Position numbers and translations under genes: made by a program. A DNA stretch of 51,983 bases from Proteobacteria bacterium ST_bin16 (GTDB taxonomy: Bacteria > Pseudomonadota > Gammaproteobacteria > Burkholderiales > Nitrosomonadaceae): positions 1 through 51,983 of the forward strand of contig MSXT01000020.1 of assembly GCA_002083595.1 (NCBI GenBank). The letters are read 5' to 3'. The notes below the pieces were generated by a model, which saw only the letters and a list, made by a program, of their open reading frames with translations, did not search any database and was not told the origin of the DNA. This document shows positions 35,563 to 44,296 of this stretch, one piece after another. Numbering within the stretch: position 1 is the stretch's first letter; each line of letters begins with the position of its first letter.

Positions 35563-36987
35563 TCCCAACAAATCCCTCCCCCAAACTTCCAATTCATCCA
35601 TTACTCGCAGCATATCCGCATCCGTTTTATGTGTCTCACGCAATAACAGAATCTGCGCGGAAGATTCAGCAAAAGTAAGACTCCCGCCACTACCTTGCGT
35701 CAGACGCTGCACACGCATTTGCTCCCATCGTTCCATTTCATCCGGCGTCAACGTTTCCGGCCAGTTGCGGGCGCGGTAGCGGAACAGCAGCTCGGGCAAG
35801 CGCTGGTCATGAAAATCAAAGCGCATTTTGGCCAATTGTTTTGGTGAAGCGCGCCGGATCTGGGCTAATGATGCGGCATCGGCACTGCCCAGAAAGCCGT
35901 CATACAAGGCCACATCCACATCGCCGGACGGCTCAAATGTATGGCTGGTGTACGCGGTTGCGACACGCTGAAAGAAATCGGGATGGGCACAGAGTTTTTG
36001 CCAGTGGCGGTAACATGTGTCCAGATCGAGCGCGATGCGTTCGGCGGCTTCATGATCGAGTGTATTGCGCGGTGCCAGCGCTGGGCATTTGTTGATTTTC
36101 ACCGACTTGACCGGCAACCGCTGCATGCCTTCCGGCAAATCATCGTTGCGGGTAAATAGCAATTGCGTCAGTTCTTCCGTGCTCAACGGCAAAAACATGT
36201 CCGGATCGTGGCGCAAATCGTAGACCAGCACGCTGTTGTTGTTTCCCGGTTCCGTGATGAGCGGCATGACCAGCGAGGTGCAGCCGGTTTTGGCCGGGTA
36301 CATGCGCGTTGTGTGCAACACCGGATTGTGTGTGATCAGATCAAGCTGCGCTGCCGCCTTGCGTTTATCGCGTAGTTGCAACAGCCAATCGTACAGGCGC
36401 GGTTGCTGCGTGCGCAGCAGGCGTGCCAAAGCAATGGTGGCGCGCACATCGGACAAAGCATCGTGCGCGGATTCGTGCGTGATGCCGTTGGCGGCTACCA
36501 AATGTTCCAGCTTGAAACTCGGCTGACCTTCTTCATGCTGCGGCCAGACGATGCCATTCGGGCGCAGCGCGCACGTCATGCGCACCAGATCGATGATGTC
36601 CCAGCGCGAATTGCCTTGCTGCCATTCGCGCGCATACGGATCATAAAAATTGCGATACAGCGTGAAGCGCGTGACTTCATCGTCAAACCGCAGCGAGTTG
36701 TACCCAACACCGCAGGTATTCGGTTGCGCAAACTCGGCATGAATGCGCGCTATGAACTCGGGCTCCAACAGTCCACGCTCATCGGCAAGCTGCGGCGTAA
36801 TTCCGGTGAGCAAGCAAGCTTCCGGATGTGGTAGATAATCGCGCGCCGGTTTGCAATAAATTACCAATGGCTCACCGATTTCGTTCAGCGCTTCATCGGT
36901 ACGCACGCCAGCAAATTGCGCGGGCCGGTCGCGCCTGGGATCGGCGCCGAAAGTTTCATAGTCATGCCAGTAAAATGTGGTAGCCAT
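35557..36987 (-). CDS. sbcB: Exodeoxyribonuclease I
   Basis: 476 residues from the ATG at 36987, chosen because the DEDD motif begins at once (FYWHDYETFG, Asp9 and Glu11); an upstream in-frame start would add 18 odd residues. Further exonuclease motifs are GYNSLRFDDE and ESAHDALSDVRATI. The C-terminal part is the SH3-like and helical region typical of ExoI. It degrades single-stranded DNA 3' to 5' and acts in recombination and mismatch repair, so it complements mutL. The gene converges on the hypothetical at 34834. Confidence 0.95.
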   Translation of the reverse strand: MATTFYWHDYETFGADPRRDRPAQFAGVRTDEALNEIGEPLVIYCKPARDYLPHPEACLLTGITPQLADERGLLEPEFIARIHAEFAQPNTCGVGYNSLRFDDEVTRFTLYRNFYDPYAREWQQGNSRWDIIDLVRMTCALRPNGIVWPQHEEGQPSFKLEHLVAANGITHESAHDALSDVRATIALARLLRTQQPRLYDWLLQLRDKRKAAAQLDLITHNPVLHTTRMYPAKTGCTSLVMPLITEPGNNNSVLVYDLRHDPDMFLPLSTEELTQLLFTRNDDLPEGMQRLPVKSVKINKCPALAPRNTLDHEAAERIALDLDTCYRHWQKLCAHPDFFQRVATAYTSHTFEPSGDVDVALYDGFLGSADAASLAQIRRASPKQLAKMRFDFHDQRLPELLFRYRARNWPETLTPDEMERWEQMRVQRLTQGSGGSLTFAESSAQILLLRETHKTDADMLRVMDELEVWGRDLLGS

Positions 36988-37096
36988 GGGTATGGGTGGA
37001 TTTAGATGATGGTGCCGGTAAAAAACTGGTTCGTTGCGCAATTATAGTGGTATCTTACGCAAAAATTTTCAAACCCAATCACAAGGATGGCACAAC

Positions 37097-37486
37097 ATGG
37101 CAACAAAACTCATCAGTTCAGGTTCTACATTTGAGAAGGAAATCGGTTATTCGCGCGCTGTGGTCGCAGATAACTGGATACTGGTATCTGGCACGACTGG
37201 TTTCGATTACAGCAAGATGACCATTTCCGATGATTTACTGGAACAAGCGGAACAATGCTTCAAAAATATCGAGGCAGCATTGCAGCAAGCAGGGTCAAGC
37301 ATGAAAGAGGTAGTGCGCGTTACGTATGTATTTCCCAAGGCAGAGGATTTTGAGAAATGCTGGCCGGTGATGCGCAAATACTTAGGCGATGTCAGGCCGT
37401 CGGCGATGATGCTGGCTGCCGGATTATCCGATCCGCGTATGAAAATCGAAATTCAGGTAACGGCGTATCGCAGCACCGGAGCTTAA
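37097..37486 (+). CDS. RidA (YjgF/UK114) family protein
   Basis: 129 residues from the ATG at 37097, with AAGGATG upstream. It has the fold pattern of the family: NWILVSGTTGFD, LLEQAEQCFKNIEAALQQAG, VVRVTYVFPKAEDF, DVRPSAMMLAAGL and MKIEIQVTAY. RidA proper hydrolyses reactive enamine/imine intermediates formed by threonine dehydratase. Here the binding loop differs from classical RidA, so a related Rid subfamily is possible. It is within 3 kb of ilvA but on the other strand and separate from it. Confidence 0.85.
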   Translation: MATKLISSGSTFEKEIGYSRAVVADNWILVSGTTGFDYSKMTISDDLLEQAEQCFKNIEAALQQAGSSMKEVVRVTYVFPKAEDFEKCWPVMRKYLGDVRPSAMMLAAGLSDPRMKIEIQVTAYRSTGA

Positions 37487-37516
37487 TGATATTTATATTT
37501 CTTGATCGAGAAAAAT

Positions 37517-37551
37517 AAAAAGGAGCTCTCGAATGAACGAGCGCTCCTTTT
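37517..37551. terminator. Bidirectional terminator between the RidA and PEP-CTERM genes
   Basis: AAAAGGAGC (37517-37525) pairs with GCTCCTTTT (37543-37551), with an inner CTCG/CGAG pair and an AATGAA loop. A-run on one side and T-run on the other make it work for both convergent genes. Confidence 0.85.
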
Positions 37552-37567
37552 TGCAGCTTATTTCGGA

Positions 37568-38146
37568 TTAAACGTTTTGTTGTCTGCGGCGAGCGGCAAA
37601 ACCCAGCAATCCTAAACCAGCGATCAACATGGCATAGGTTTCAGGTTCCGGAACAGCACCGATGACGAGATCCTGATTAAGAGTCCAATCTTGTTGCACC
37701 AGATTTGCTGTACCGAAAGAACCATCGCTGAAGAAAACGCTAACGCTTGCATGAGCCAAACTGCTTGGACCGCCGAGTATAGAGCCGGTCACAGCCGGTG
37801 GCGCTACGGTTTCAATCAAATCGATATCCAAACCGCTGAAATTAAAATTGGCACCGCTGCCGACAGTCAGACCACCCCATGTTTCAGTTGAGTACCAGTT
37901 ACCGGTCAGGAAATTTGAATGTGCGCCTGTGCTGCCATTGATTTCCCAAATCGCAATACCATCGGCCTGAGTACCCAGATCGTAAACGACTTGGACAATG
38001 TCAATGCCCGCACTCGACGTATTGGTCACCGTTCCGGATTGAATAAAATCACCGCCATTCAGATGAATCGTGGCAGTACCTAATGACATCGCGTTATTTG
38101 AAAATAAGGCTGCCATTGCAACAAAAGCTAAGTGATGTAATTTCAT
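37568..38146 (-). CDS. PEP-CTERM sorting-domain protein
   Basis: 192 residues from the ATG at 38146, chosen because GGGGA stands upstream and a signal peptide follows at once (basic KLHH, hydrophobic core, cleavage after NAMS). The mature part is Gly, Ser, Thr and Asn-rich with beta character. The C-terminus is a full PEP-CTERM tail: VPEPETYAMLIAGLGLLG then a FAARRR basic end. It is a substrate for exosortase, which is not in this window, and would be exported or anchored with exopolysaccharide. It lies 340 bp downstream of the secretion cluster, on the same strand. Confidence 0.88.
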   Translation of the reverse strand: MKLHHLAFVAMAALFSNNAMSLGTATIHLNGGDFIQSGTVTNTSSAGIDIVQVVYDLGTQADGIAIWEINGSTGAHSNFLTGNWYSTETWGGLTVGSGANFNFSGLDIDLIETVAPPAVTGSILGGPSSLAHASVSVFFSDGSFGTANLVQQDWTLNQDLVIGAVPEPETYAMLIAGLGLLGFAARRRQQNV

Positions 38147-38358
38147 TTTTATGATCCCCATATTTATATTAAGCAGTAAACAATGAACCTTACCCAAGCA
38201 CATAAGACACTTCATTAAATACTGGTTGTCTTTTAGTTTCCACGACGTGTAGCAAAATCGGGCAGCTCCGGATCCGTTCACTCTCGTAATGAATTAAATC
38301 GCAGAAAACACAGAAGAAATTATTTCTTTCAATATCTTACAAATAAATCCCTTCTTCC

Positions 38359-38378
38359 TGTGTATATTCGCATACACA
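38359..38378. promoter_or_regulatory. Inverted repeat between the secretion cluster and the PEP-CTERM gene
   Basis: TGTGTAT and ATACACA flank six bases, 111 bp after the last pseudopilin stop and 213 bp before the PEP-CTERM start. It could be an operator or a weak transcript end. Confidence 0.3.
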
Positions 38379-38488
38379 CCGATAGACTAACTCCTCACAC
38401 CACTTAGGGAAATGGGAAATCACTACCTTTTTCCCAGTACAGCTGTTCTATATTCCATTTCCAGAAATTAGTACAACCATACTAAATA

Positions 38489-39403
38489 TCAATCCATTCC
38501 AAATCCGGATGAGTTGGCTGGCGCGCCGGATTGCGGTGCAAACGGTGAAGCATTACCCGCTGACGAGGATCGCGAGGAAGGTGAAGCTGCGCCTGAGGAA
38601 GATTGCGGCGCAAAAGGGGAATTTGACGGCGAAGCTCCCGGTGCCGTATTCGGTCTGGATTGAGTGGATGCCGGCTTCGACGCGCTACTGCCCTCCCCGG
38701 GTTTATAAATAAATTTCCAATCCCGGTAAGTTAACGCTTCTGAGAATTTAGCGTATTGCTCGGGAAATTTATCTTTCTTGATGGGTTTCTTTTCCGATAG
38801 GCTGTATACGCCGGTGATTCTCTTAGTGAGATTGGAACCTATACCCGGACTGCTGCCCGGCGCCGCATTGTTCGATGCTTGATTGGGTGTTGTGCTGCCG
38901 GATGTCTGGCCAGTATTGGGTGTCAAGCTATTACCCGAGGGCTGGTTACTGCTCGATGCTTGATTACTCCCCGCTACTGCATTATTCCCCGGCGTTGTAT
39001 TCTGACTAGCTGCCGGGCTGTTACCGGACACTGTATTACCGCCGGGCGGAGGTTCTTCAATGATGCCCCACTCCGTTGTATTAGTAATCGGGTCGATATA
39101 GATTTTACGCAAATGCCGCTTAGTAGCCGCTGCACGTTTATCCTCAATCAACTCCTCTAAAGTTTCCGGAAATTGTTTAGTGCCAGTGTTGTAGTAGGAC
39201 ATAATCGCTTTGCGGAATTGCTCGCCCACATAAAGCAATTCGGCTTCTTTCTCGCGCTGCGCTTTTGCCTGCCATACTTGACCCGCTCCGGCCATGACAA
39301 CGCCCGCTAGAACGACCGAGAACAAGGCCCAAAGATAAACAAAGCCGCTTTCCCGCCGTGGCATATCATGTGCACCGCAAGAATCCGAGCAAACCCCGGT
39401 CAT
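38489..39403 (-). CDS. Pseudopilin-like protein with long low-complexity region
   Basis: 304 residues. A short basic leader ends in Gly before FVYLWALFSVVLAGVVMAGAG, a pseudopilin-type membrane helix though without the usual TLIE motif and Glu5. KAQREKEAELLYVGEQFRKAI is typical of a betaproteobacterial type II secretion pseudopilin family. Residues 125-195 are Asn/Ser/Thr/Pro/Gly-rich, and the last 60 again, with SPFAPQS twice. Relatives known to me lack so much repeat. ATG 39403 overlaps the stop of the previous gene; ATG 39364 would give a shorter leader. It ends the cluster. Confidence 0.75.
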   Translation of the reverse strand: MTGVCSDSCGAHDMPRRESGFVYLWALFSVVLAGVVMAGAGQVWQAKAQREKEAELLYVGEQFRKAIMSYYNTGTKQFPETLEELIEDKRAAATKRHLRKIYIDPITNTTEWGIIEEPPPGGNTVSGNSPAASQNTTPGNNAVAGSNQASSSNQPSGNSLTPNTGQTSGSTTPNQASNNAAPGSSPGIGSNLTKRITGVYSLSEKKPIKKDKFPEQYAKFSEALTYRDWKFIYKPGEGSSASKPASTQSRPNTAPGASPSNSPFAPQSSSGAASPSSRSSSAGNASPFAPQSGAPANSSGFGMD

Positions 39404-39802
39404 TTACCATTCTTGATAGTACGAGCCATCCAGCGCTCTCCCCGAGTAGCCGCTATAAACATCATAGACACCTGATTCCGTCTCGTTCTTGGGAGGAACC
39501 TCGATCCAGGTTTTATCGCTTTCGGTGAAGGGATCTTTCGGCACGTTGCGCATATAGCGTTTGTCGACCAGCTCCGCCAAATCAATGGGATATTTACCAA
39601 AGTCAGAATAGAATTGATCGATGGCATTGCGCATAATACCCAAGTCCTGCCGCAACACCGCTTCTTTGGCTTTATCGATAGAATTAAAATACTTCGGCGC
39701 GACAATACTTAACAACGTCGCGATAATCGCCATAACCACCAGCAGTTCGATTAAGGTAAACCCTCTGAATTTGAGGGTTCCGGACAGGTTCATCATCACC
39801 AC
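39404..39802 (-). CDS. Type II secretion-type pseudopilin
   Basis: 132 residues. Leader and cleavage site are KFRG then FTLIELLVVMAIIATLL, so it is cut and methylated by a prepilin peptidase. The globular part has DKAKEAVLRQDLGIMRNAID and DFGKYPIDLAELVDKRYM, like GspG, but lacks the GspG calcium loop. It ends in DGSYYQEW, a tail shared with the next pseudopilin. It overlaps the preceding gene by 7 bp and the following one by a base or so. Confidence 0.88.
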   Translation of the reverse strand: MVMMNLSGTLKFRGFTLIELLVVMAIIATLLSIVAPKYFNSIDKAKEAVLRQDLGIMRNAIDQFYSDFGKYPIDLAELVDKRYMRNVPKDPFTESDKTWIEVPPKNETESGVYDVYSGYSGRALDGSYYQEW

Positions 39803-40305
39803 TCCCGGTAAGGAATGCCGTTCAGACCTATGGCTTCCGAACGTGAATGCACATCAAAAACATCGTCGCCTTCCTTGGGACTATCCCAGGGACTCTCATA
39901 ACTACGCTTCCCCCAAGTATCCGCAGCCGGAGTCGCCGAAACACCGGCGACATCCAGTTCGACAAACAGTGGGTCAGGGGGCAAGCGGCGCAGGAAATAA
40001 ATAATCTTCTTATCCGGACTCTTGATATCCGGCACGCCCATGAATAATTCCTCCAGCCGGGGTGGATAACCCGATTCATCGGCCTTCTTGGTGATACGCC
40101 CCTCATCCGAAGCCTGCTTGTAAGCATCGATGGCCGTTCGAATCTGACGCAATGCAACGCGTAACTCTTGCTCCTTCTCGCGTTTCACCATCAGCTCCCG
40201 CAATGGCAACGCGGCTGTCGCCAAAATGGCCATGATCGCCACCACGATCATTAATTCAATCAGCGTAAATCCTCTGTGCTTCACGGAAACTCTGGATGCA
40301 GCCAT
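39796..40305 (-). CDS. Type II secretion-type pseudopilin
   Basis: About 169 residues from the ATG at 40305, seven bases after the secretin stop; a GTG at 40329 inside the secretin gene is the alternative. Cleavage site KHRG then FTLIELMIVVAIMAILA. The soluble part has KREKEQELRVALRQIRTAID and a LRRLPPDPL turn, and ends in NGIPYREW, parallel to the tail of the following pseudopilin. Probably one of a pair that builds the pseudopilus tip or shaft. Confidence 0.88.
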   Translation of the reverse strand: MAASRVSVKHRGFTLIELMIVVAIMAILATAALPLRELMVKREKEQELRVALRQIRTAIDAYKQASDEGRITKKADESGYPPRLEELFMGVPDIKSPDKKIIYFLRRLPPDPLFVELDVAGVSATPAADTWGKRSYESPWDSPKEGDDVFDVHSRSEAIGLNGIPYREW

Positions 40306-40312
40306 AAGCGGA

Positions 40313-42598
40313 TTATTTAATATTGACACTGACTGGCGGCGGCGGTGTCACTTCGACCGCCTGACCATTTTCCATATCTTCCGCGTTTACATTTTGGATA
40401 TTGATTTCTGTGGTACCCGGGTTTGCTGCGATCACCTTGAAGCGAAGCTGCGCCGCCAGACCGGAAGCCTGATCCTTACCTAATTTGATAGTACGCGTCC
40501 CGGATTTATCTCCGCCATCCAGCGCCTCCAATGCGCTGGCTTCATAACTCAATACTAAGTCGGAATTAACTGTCGCTTTTGCGCCAACCAATCGCACACT
40601 GACAGAAAATTCTTTACCCAGCCCCACATTGGTGGGTGATTGCAGGGTAAGCGAAGGTACTCCGGATGCGGAAGCTGCAACACTGGCAAATGGATTCGGT
40701 GGTGGTTCCTGACCTTCTGCTGGCGGAGAAAAAGCATCCTGAATCGCAGCCGCAACACCGCGGCCCGATCCAGCCGGTGCGACAGACAGGGATTTCGCCG
40801 CTGTTCTCTCAATGGTAACGGGTAATTTGCCCGCTTCGCTGGCGGTACCGAAGTGATATTCGCTTTCTAAGTTAGTCGGTCTGGGAATATTGCGAACAAT
40901 ACGAGGAGTAATCAGTAAAATCACTTCATTCTTTGTTCTTTCAATATCTTGATTGGAAGTCAATCGATCTAGTCCTGGAATATTGATCAATCCTGCAAGA
41001 CCTTTAGCAGCTTTTCTTTCTCGATTATCGAGAAGACCTGCAATGACTTGCGTTTCGCCATCTTTTAAAGTGAGAAGAGTCTCGGCATTTCTCGTTCCGA
41101 CCCGAGGAGCCGTTGCACCTTGCGCATTTGCAATCGTGCCGAGTAGAGAGCTTACTTCCAAAGTAACTTTTAAGGTGACATCGTCATTCAATCCGATACG
41201 AGGCTCAACATCAAGTTTGACCCCTAAATCGATAAACGTCGGCGTTGAGGTAACGACACCCCCAGCGACACCAGGTTGAACATTTGCGGTGAAGAAGGGT
41301 TCTTTTGTACCAACATGAATCTTTGCTTTTTCTTTGTTATTAACCCGGATTCTGGGGTTTGCCAATATATCCCCTGCTGAAAAGTTTTGCAGAAAATCAA
41401 TTTTTGCTTGGCTAGTAGCCATGCCAAAACTTTTAAGGCCCTCAAAACCAAAATTACTGATTAGAGCAGCAGCCGGCGTAGGAGTAGCAGCTGTAGCCCA
41501 ATTGAATTGAACTGATTGGGGGAAATTTGGCCCCAATAAGAAAGTATTGGTGCGCGTTACATCAAGAATGGTAACTTCCAGCATGACTTCGGGTTCCGCG
41601 TAATCATTCAAGCTGATCAACCGCTCAGTCAACCGTATGGCTTCGAGCGTATCGCGCATAATGAATAGGTTAAGTTGCTCGTTAACATAAATATCCTTCG
41701 CTTTAACGATGCCTCTGACCATCGCCACCATTTGCTTGACGTCGGTATGCGCAATCTGAAAACTGCGCACGACCAGTTCCTGATAATCTTTCTGCTTAGC
41801 CGGCGTATTGGGGTAGAGCAGTAACGAATTGTTGTTCAGTACCTTGTACGCTAGTTGATTCGTCGTCAGAATCAATTTGAGAATATCTTCAATGGTGTTA
41901 CTGCGCACAAAAATGGAAATCTTAGTGTCTTGACGAATGTCTTTGTCAAACACGAAATTAATCCCGGCAGTTCGTGACATGAGCTCAAAGACTGATTTGA
42001 GATCAGTATCTTTGAATTCCATCGTGACTGTTTTTTTGAATGCGGATTCTAATGCGAGATGGGTAACTTCAGGGCGCGATAGATTTAAATTGATTTCCGA
42101 AATCAACTGACGTGCATGCGATTGCTGCGGATTCTCTTGCAACACCGCACGCACCAGTGTTTCAGCCTTTGAAGTTTCTCCATTTCTTAACAGCTCTTTC
42201 GCTGTATCCACTTTAGCAATATGTTGACGATCTAATGCTATGGATTCTAAGCCTTCTTTAGCTCTCTCATTGAATGGAAATAAACTGAGGACACGTTGAA
42301 AGGCTTCGGTTGCGCGATCCAATTGTCCAGAAAAACGCAAATTTTCTGCTTCAAAAAGAAGCTTACCAGTAACTTCTTCCCGTAAGCGCAAAACTACCGT
42401 TTGAATATCTCTGTTTTCAGGTTCCTCGCGCCGCGCCTGTTCTAATCTTGCAAGTCCGCTCTCAAATTGACCTTGCGCAATCAGTTTCTGCCCATCGTCA
42501 AATGCGATATTCCTAGTGCCGAATGTTCTGTTATTGATTGCGCACCCGGCAATCGATACGAGCAAAATGATGAGGACAATGATTCTCCAGCTTTTCAT
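40313..42598 (-). CDS. gspD: Secretin (GspD/PilQ-like) with cohesin-like C-terminal domain
   Basis: 761 residues. A lipoprotein signal with lipobox SIAGC (Cys19) is followed by TPR-like helices (about 35-170), an STN domain (TVTMEFKDTDLKSVFELMSRTAG), an N1 domain and the secretin beta barrel (VEPRIGLNDDVTLKV to EVILLITPRIV, about 340-580). After a Pro-rich linker, residues about 650-761 look like a cohesin beta-sandwich (LGKEFSVSVRL, and FKVIAANPGTTEI). It forms the outer-membrane channel. The start overlaps the previous gene's stop (ATGA). Lipidated TPR secretins of this type occur in MshL-like and hybrid systems. Confidence 0.88.
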   Translation of the reverse strand: MKSWRIIVLIILLVSIAGCAINNRTFGTRNIAFDDGQKLIAQGQFESGLARLEQARREEPENRDIQTVVLRLREEVTGKLLFEAENLRFSGQLDRATEAFQRVLSLFPFNERAKEGLESIALDRQHIAKVDTAKELLRNGETSKAETLVRAVLQENPQQSHARQLISEINLNLSRPEVTHLALESAFKKTVTMEFKDTDLKSVFELMSRTAGINFVFDKDIRQDTKISIFVRSNTIEDILKLILTTNQLAYKVLNNNSLLLYPNTPAKQKDYQELVVRSFQIAHTDVKQMVAMVRGIVKAKDIYVNEQLNLFIMRDTLEAIRLTERLISLNDYAEPEVMLEVTILDVTRTNTFLLGPNFPQSVQFNWATAATPTPAAALISNFGFEGLKSFGMATSQAKIDFLQNFSAGDILANPRIRVNNKEKAKIHVGTKEPFFTANVQPGVAGGVVTSTPTFIDLGVKLDVEPRIGLNDDVTLKVTLEVSSLLGTIANAQGATAPRVGTRNAETLLTLKDGETQVIAGLLDNRERKAAKGLAGLINIPGLDRLTSNQDIERTKNEVILLITPRIVRNIPRPTNLESEYHFGTASEAGKLPVTIERTAAKSLSVAPAGSGRGVAAAIQDAFSPPAEGQEPPPNPFASVAASASGVPSLTLQSPTNVGLGKEFSVSVRLVGAKATVNSDLVLSYEASALEALDGGDKSGTRTIKLGKDQASGLAAQLRFKVIAANPGTTEINIQNVNAEDMENGQAVEVTPPPPVSVNIK

Positions 42599-43164
42599 CG
42601 GAACGTTCCTGCGATTTTATTGTTAATAGTGAGCGTCTGCTTTATGTTGAGCGGTAGATAAGTGACGTCAATTGTACTGTCGTTGATCGAATCCAGCCGG
42701 TATTTGTCATTAATTTTTCCGCCGATCTTGGTAATAAAATTTTCTCCCGATTGTGACAGAAAAACCCAAGTTTCGTCGTCCGTAATAGCCTTGCCGCTAT
42801 ATTTGAACTGTAGCGGCGGCGCTGTGGGCGTGGGAGGAGGCGCGGCTTTTTTTATTTGCTCAGCCAGCACAGCTTGCTGCTCGAAGCTGACTGGCGGTTG
42901 TTTAGGCGTCCATGTCGTGGATGCAAACAATTCTCCCGCCAGAGGATTGAATTTCCGCTGTCCAAGTTTACCGATATCCAGTAGCTCCGCGCTGCTTTCT
43001 TGATTTTTTGCCCGGTCTCTGCTCGTGCTCGCTGTCTTTACCGGCTGCACGGTTTCTACGATATCCGTCGATATCTCTTCCTCTTCAACCAGCATCACAG
43101 CGACTAATGTGGCCAGCAATGCGCCGCCGATCATCAATTTCCGCTTTTTTTCAGCTTGATCCAT
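42595..43164 (-). CDS. PilP/GspC-like inner-membrane clamp protein
   Basis: 189 residues: a charged start, one membrane helix (LMIGGALLATLVAVMLV), an acidic then Pro-rich linker, and a periplasmic beta domain (LQFKYSGKAITDDETWVFLS, then a KYRLDSI strand). This layout fits the protein joining the inner-membrane platform to the secretin. The sequence alone is too divergent to choose between GspC and PilP. It lies 5 bp after the PilO-like gene and overlaps the secretin gene. Confidence 0.65.
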   Translation of the reverse strand: MDQAEKKRKLMIGGALLATLVAVMLVEEEEISTDIVETVQPVKTASTSRDRAKNQESSAELLDIGKLGQRKFNPLAGELFASTTWTPKQPPVSFEQQAVLAEQIKKAAPPPTPTAPPLQFKYSGKAITDDETWVFLSQSGENFITKIGGKINDKYRLDSINDSTIDVTYLPLNIKQTLTINNKIAGTFR

Positions 43165-43169
43165 GGCGC

Positions 43170-43766
43170 TTATTTGTTCAAGTAAAGGTTAATTTCAAGG
43201 CGAACTTCAAGCTTGTCGGAAGTTATATTTTCCCGTTTGAGCGCAACCGCGGAAATAGCCATGGCAGGAACCTTGTCCAGCGCTTCCGCCATAAAAGCGC
43301 GAATTTGCGGATAACGGCCTTTTACCGGCAATATCATCTCGTAACGAGCCAAACGCGCGTCATTCTCATTCATCAAGCGATATTCACTGCTGCTCAGATC
43401 AACGCCATGCTTTTTAGCCAATTGCACCAACTCACGAATCCAGAAAGGCGATGAGTCGATACGCGGGAAGAAATCATAAAATACTTGCAATGCCTGATCA
43501 CTACTCAATTTTTTCCCGCCTTCCATTTCTCCCGGCGACTGCTTCGCTAACTCTTGCAATTGCAGCGTTTCAGCGCGTTCCTTCAGCTTTTGCAGATCGG
43601 AGTCTTGCGGCAAAACCGCCGAAAAGAAATAAATACCGGCAACAACAATCAGGCCTAGGCCGATTTTTCCAATCGTGCCGAGACGGCCTGCCTGCCAGCG
43701 CAGTTGCAGCATCAGCCGGTTTAATTGTGTTTGGATTGTTCCGGTCTTCAAGAAACTTGCATCCAT
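43170..43766 (-). CDS. PilO/GspM-like platform protein
   Basis: 198 residues. A basic N-terminus, one membrane helix at about 32-52 (GLGLIVVAGIYFFSAV), a coiled-coil segment (LQKLKERAETLQLQEL) and a ferredoxin-like periplasmic domain (YEMILPVKGRYPQIRAFMAEAL). This is the PilO/GspM arrangement. It overlaps the PilN-like gene by 19 bp. Confidence 0.7.
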   Translation of the reverse strand: MDASFLKTGTIQTQLNRLMLQLRWQAGRLGTIGKIGLGLIVVAGIYFFSAVLPQDSDLQKLKERAETLQLQELAKQSPGEMEGGKKLSSDQALQVFYDFFPRIDSSPFWIRELVQLAKKHGVDLSSSEYRLMNENDARLARYEMILPVKGRYPQIRAFMAEALDKVPAMAISAVALKRENITSDKLEVRLEINLYLNK

Positions 43767-44296
43767 GCAGCAGTCAGGAGAAAAATAATGGGGCGGTGCG
43801 GATTATCTTGTTTAACTTTGTAGTTTAACAAATGCACATTTTCAAAAATCAGCTCACGTTCGAGCGCTTCGACAAAATCGAGCAGTTCGGACATACTCTT
43901 CGCTTCACCGCTGAGACGCAGTGTCCGGCTGGCTACATTCGGCTGCAAGGATAATAAGGCGATTTCTTCCGTTGCCGCATGTTCGATGGCGTCGAATAAA
44001 GTCTCCCAAGGCAAATTGATCTGATCCAGTATTGCATTGGCTTGCGTGATTTCCTTGCGGATTTCCTGGCTGAATTCTTTTATCCGCGGGGTTGACCGTG
44101 TGCGCGGCGCAGCTTTCTGCTGCTGTTGTTTCTCCAGCCGCTCGACCCGGTTCGTCCAGTGATTCACTTCTTCAGTAACCTGGCGGAATTGCAGAAGCAC
44201 AACGGCAAGCACGAGCAATCCGATCAGCAGAATGGAAAAATCGATATGCGGAACGGATTGTCCGCGATCCGGGAACTTGAGTCTTAAGCGTGGCAT
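43748..44296 (-). CDS. PilN/GspL-C-like platform protein
   Basis: 182 residues: short cytoplasmic start (PRLRLKFPDRG), one membrane helix at about 20-40 (ILLIGLLVLAVVLLQF), a coiled coil with many Glu, Lys and Gln, and a periplasmic domain with LRLSGEAKSMSELLDFVEAL, typical of PilN. It overlaps both neighbours, so the PilM-N-O block is tightly packed. Confidence 0.7.
   Translation of the reverse strand: MPRLRLKFPDRGQSVPHIDFSILLIGLLVLAVVLLQFRQVTEEVNHWTNRVERLEKQQQQKAAPRTRSTPRIKEFSQEIRKEITQANAILDQINLPWETLFDAIEHAATEEIALLSLQPNVASRTLRLSGEAKSMSELLDFVEALERELIFENVHLLNYKVKQDNPHRPIIFLLTAAWMQVS

Noticed and set aside
38879..39060. CRISPR-like or tandem DNA repeat
   Set aside because: The repetitive look comes from Asn/Ser/Gly/Pro codons in the pseudopilin gene; there is no regular repeat-spacer spacing.
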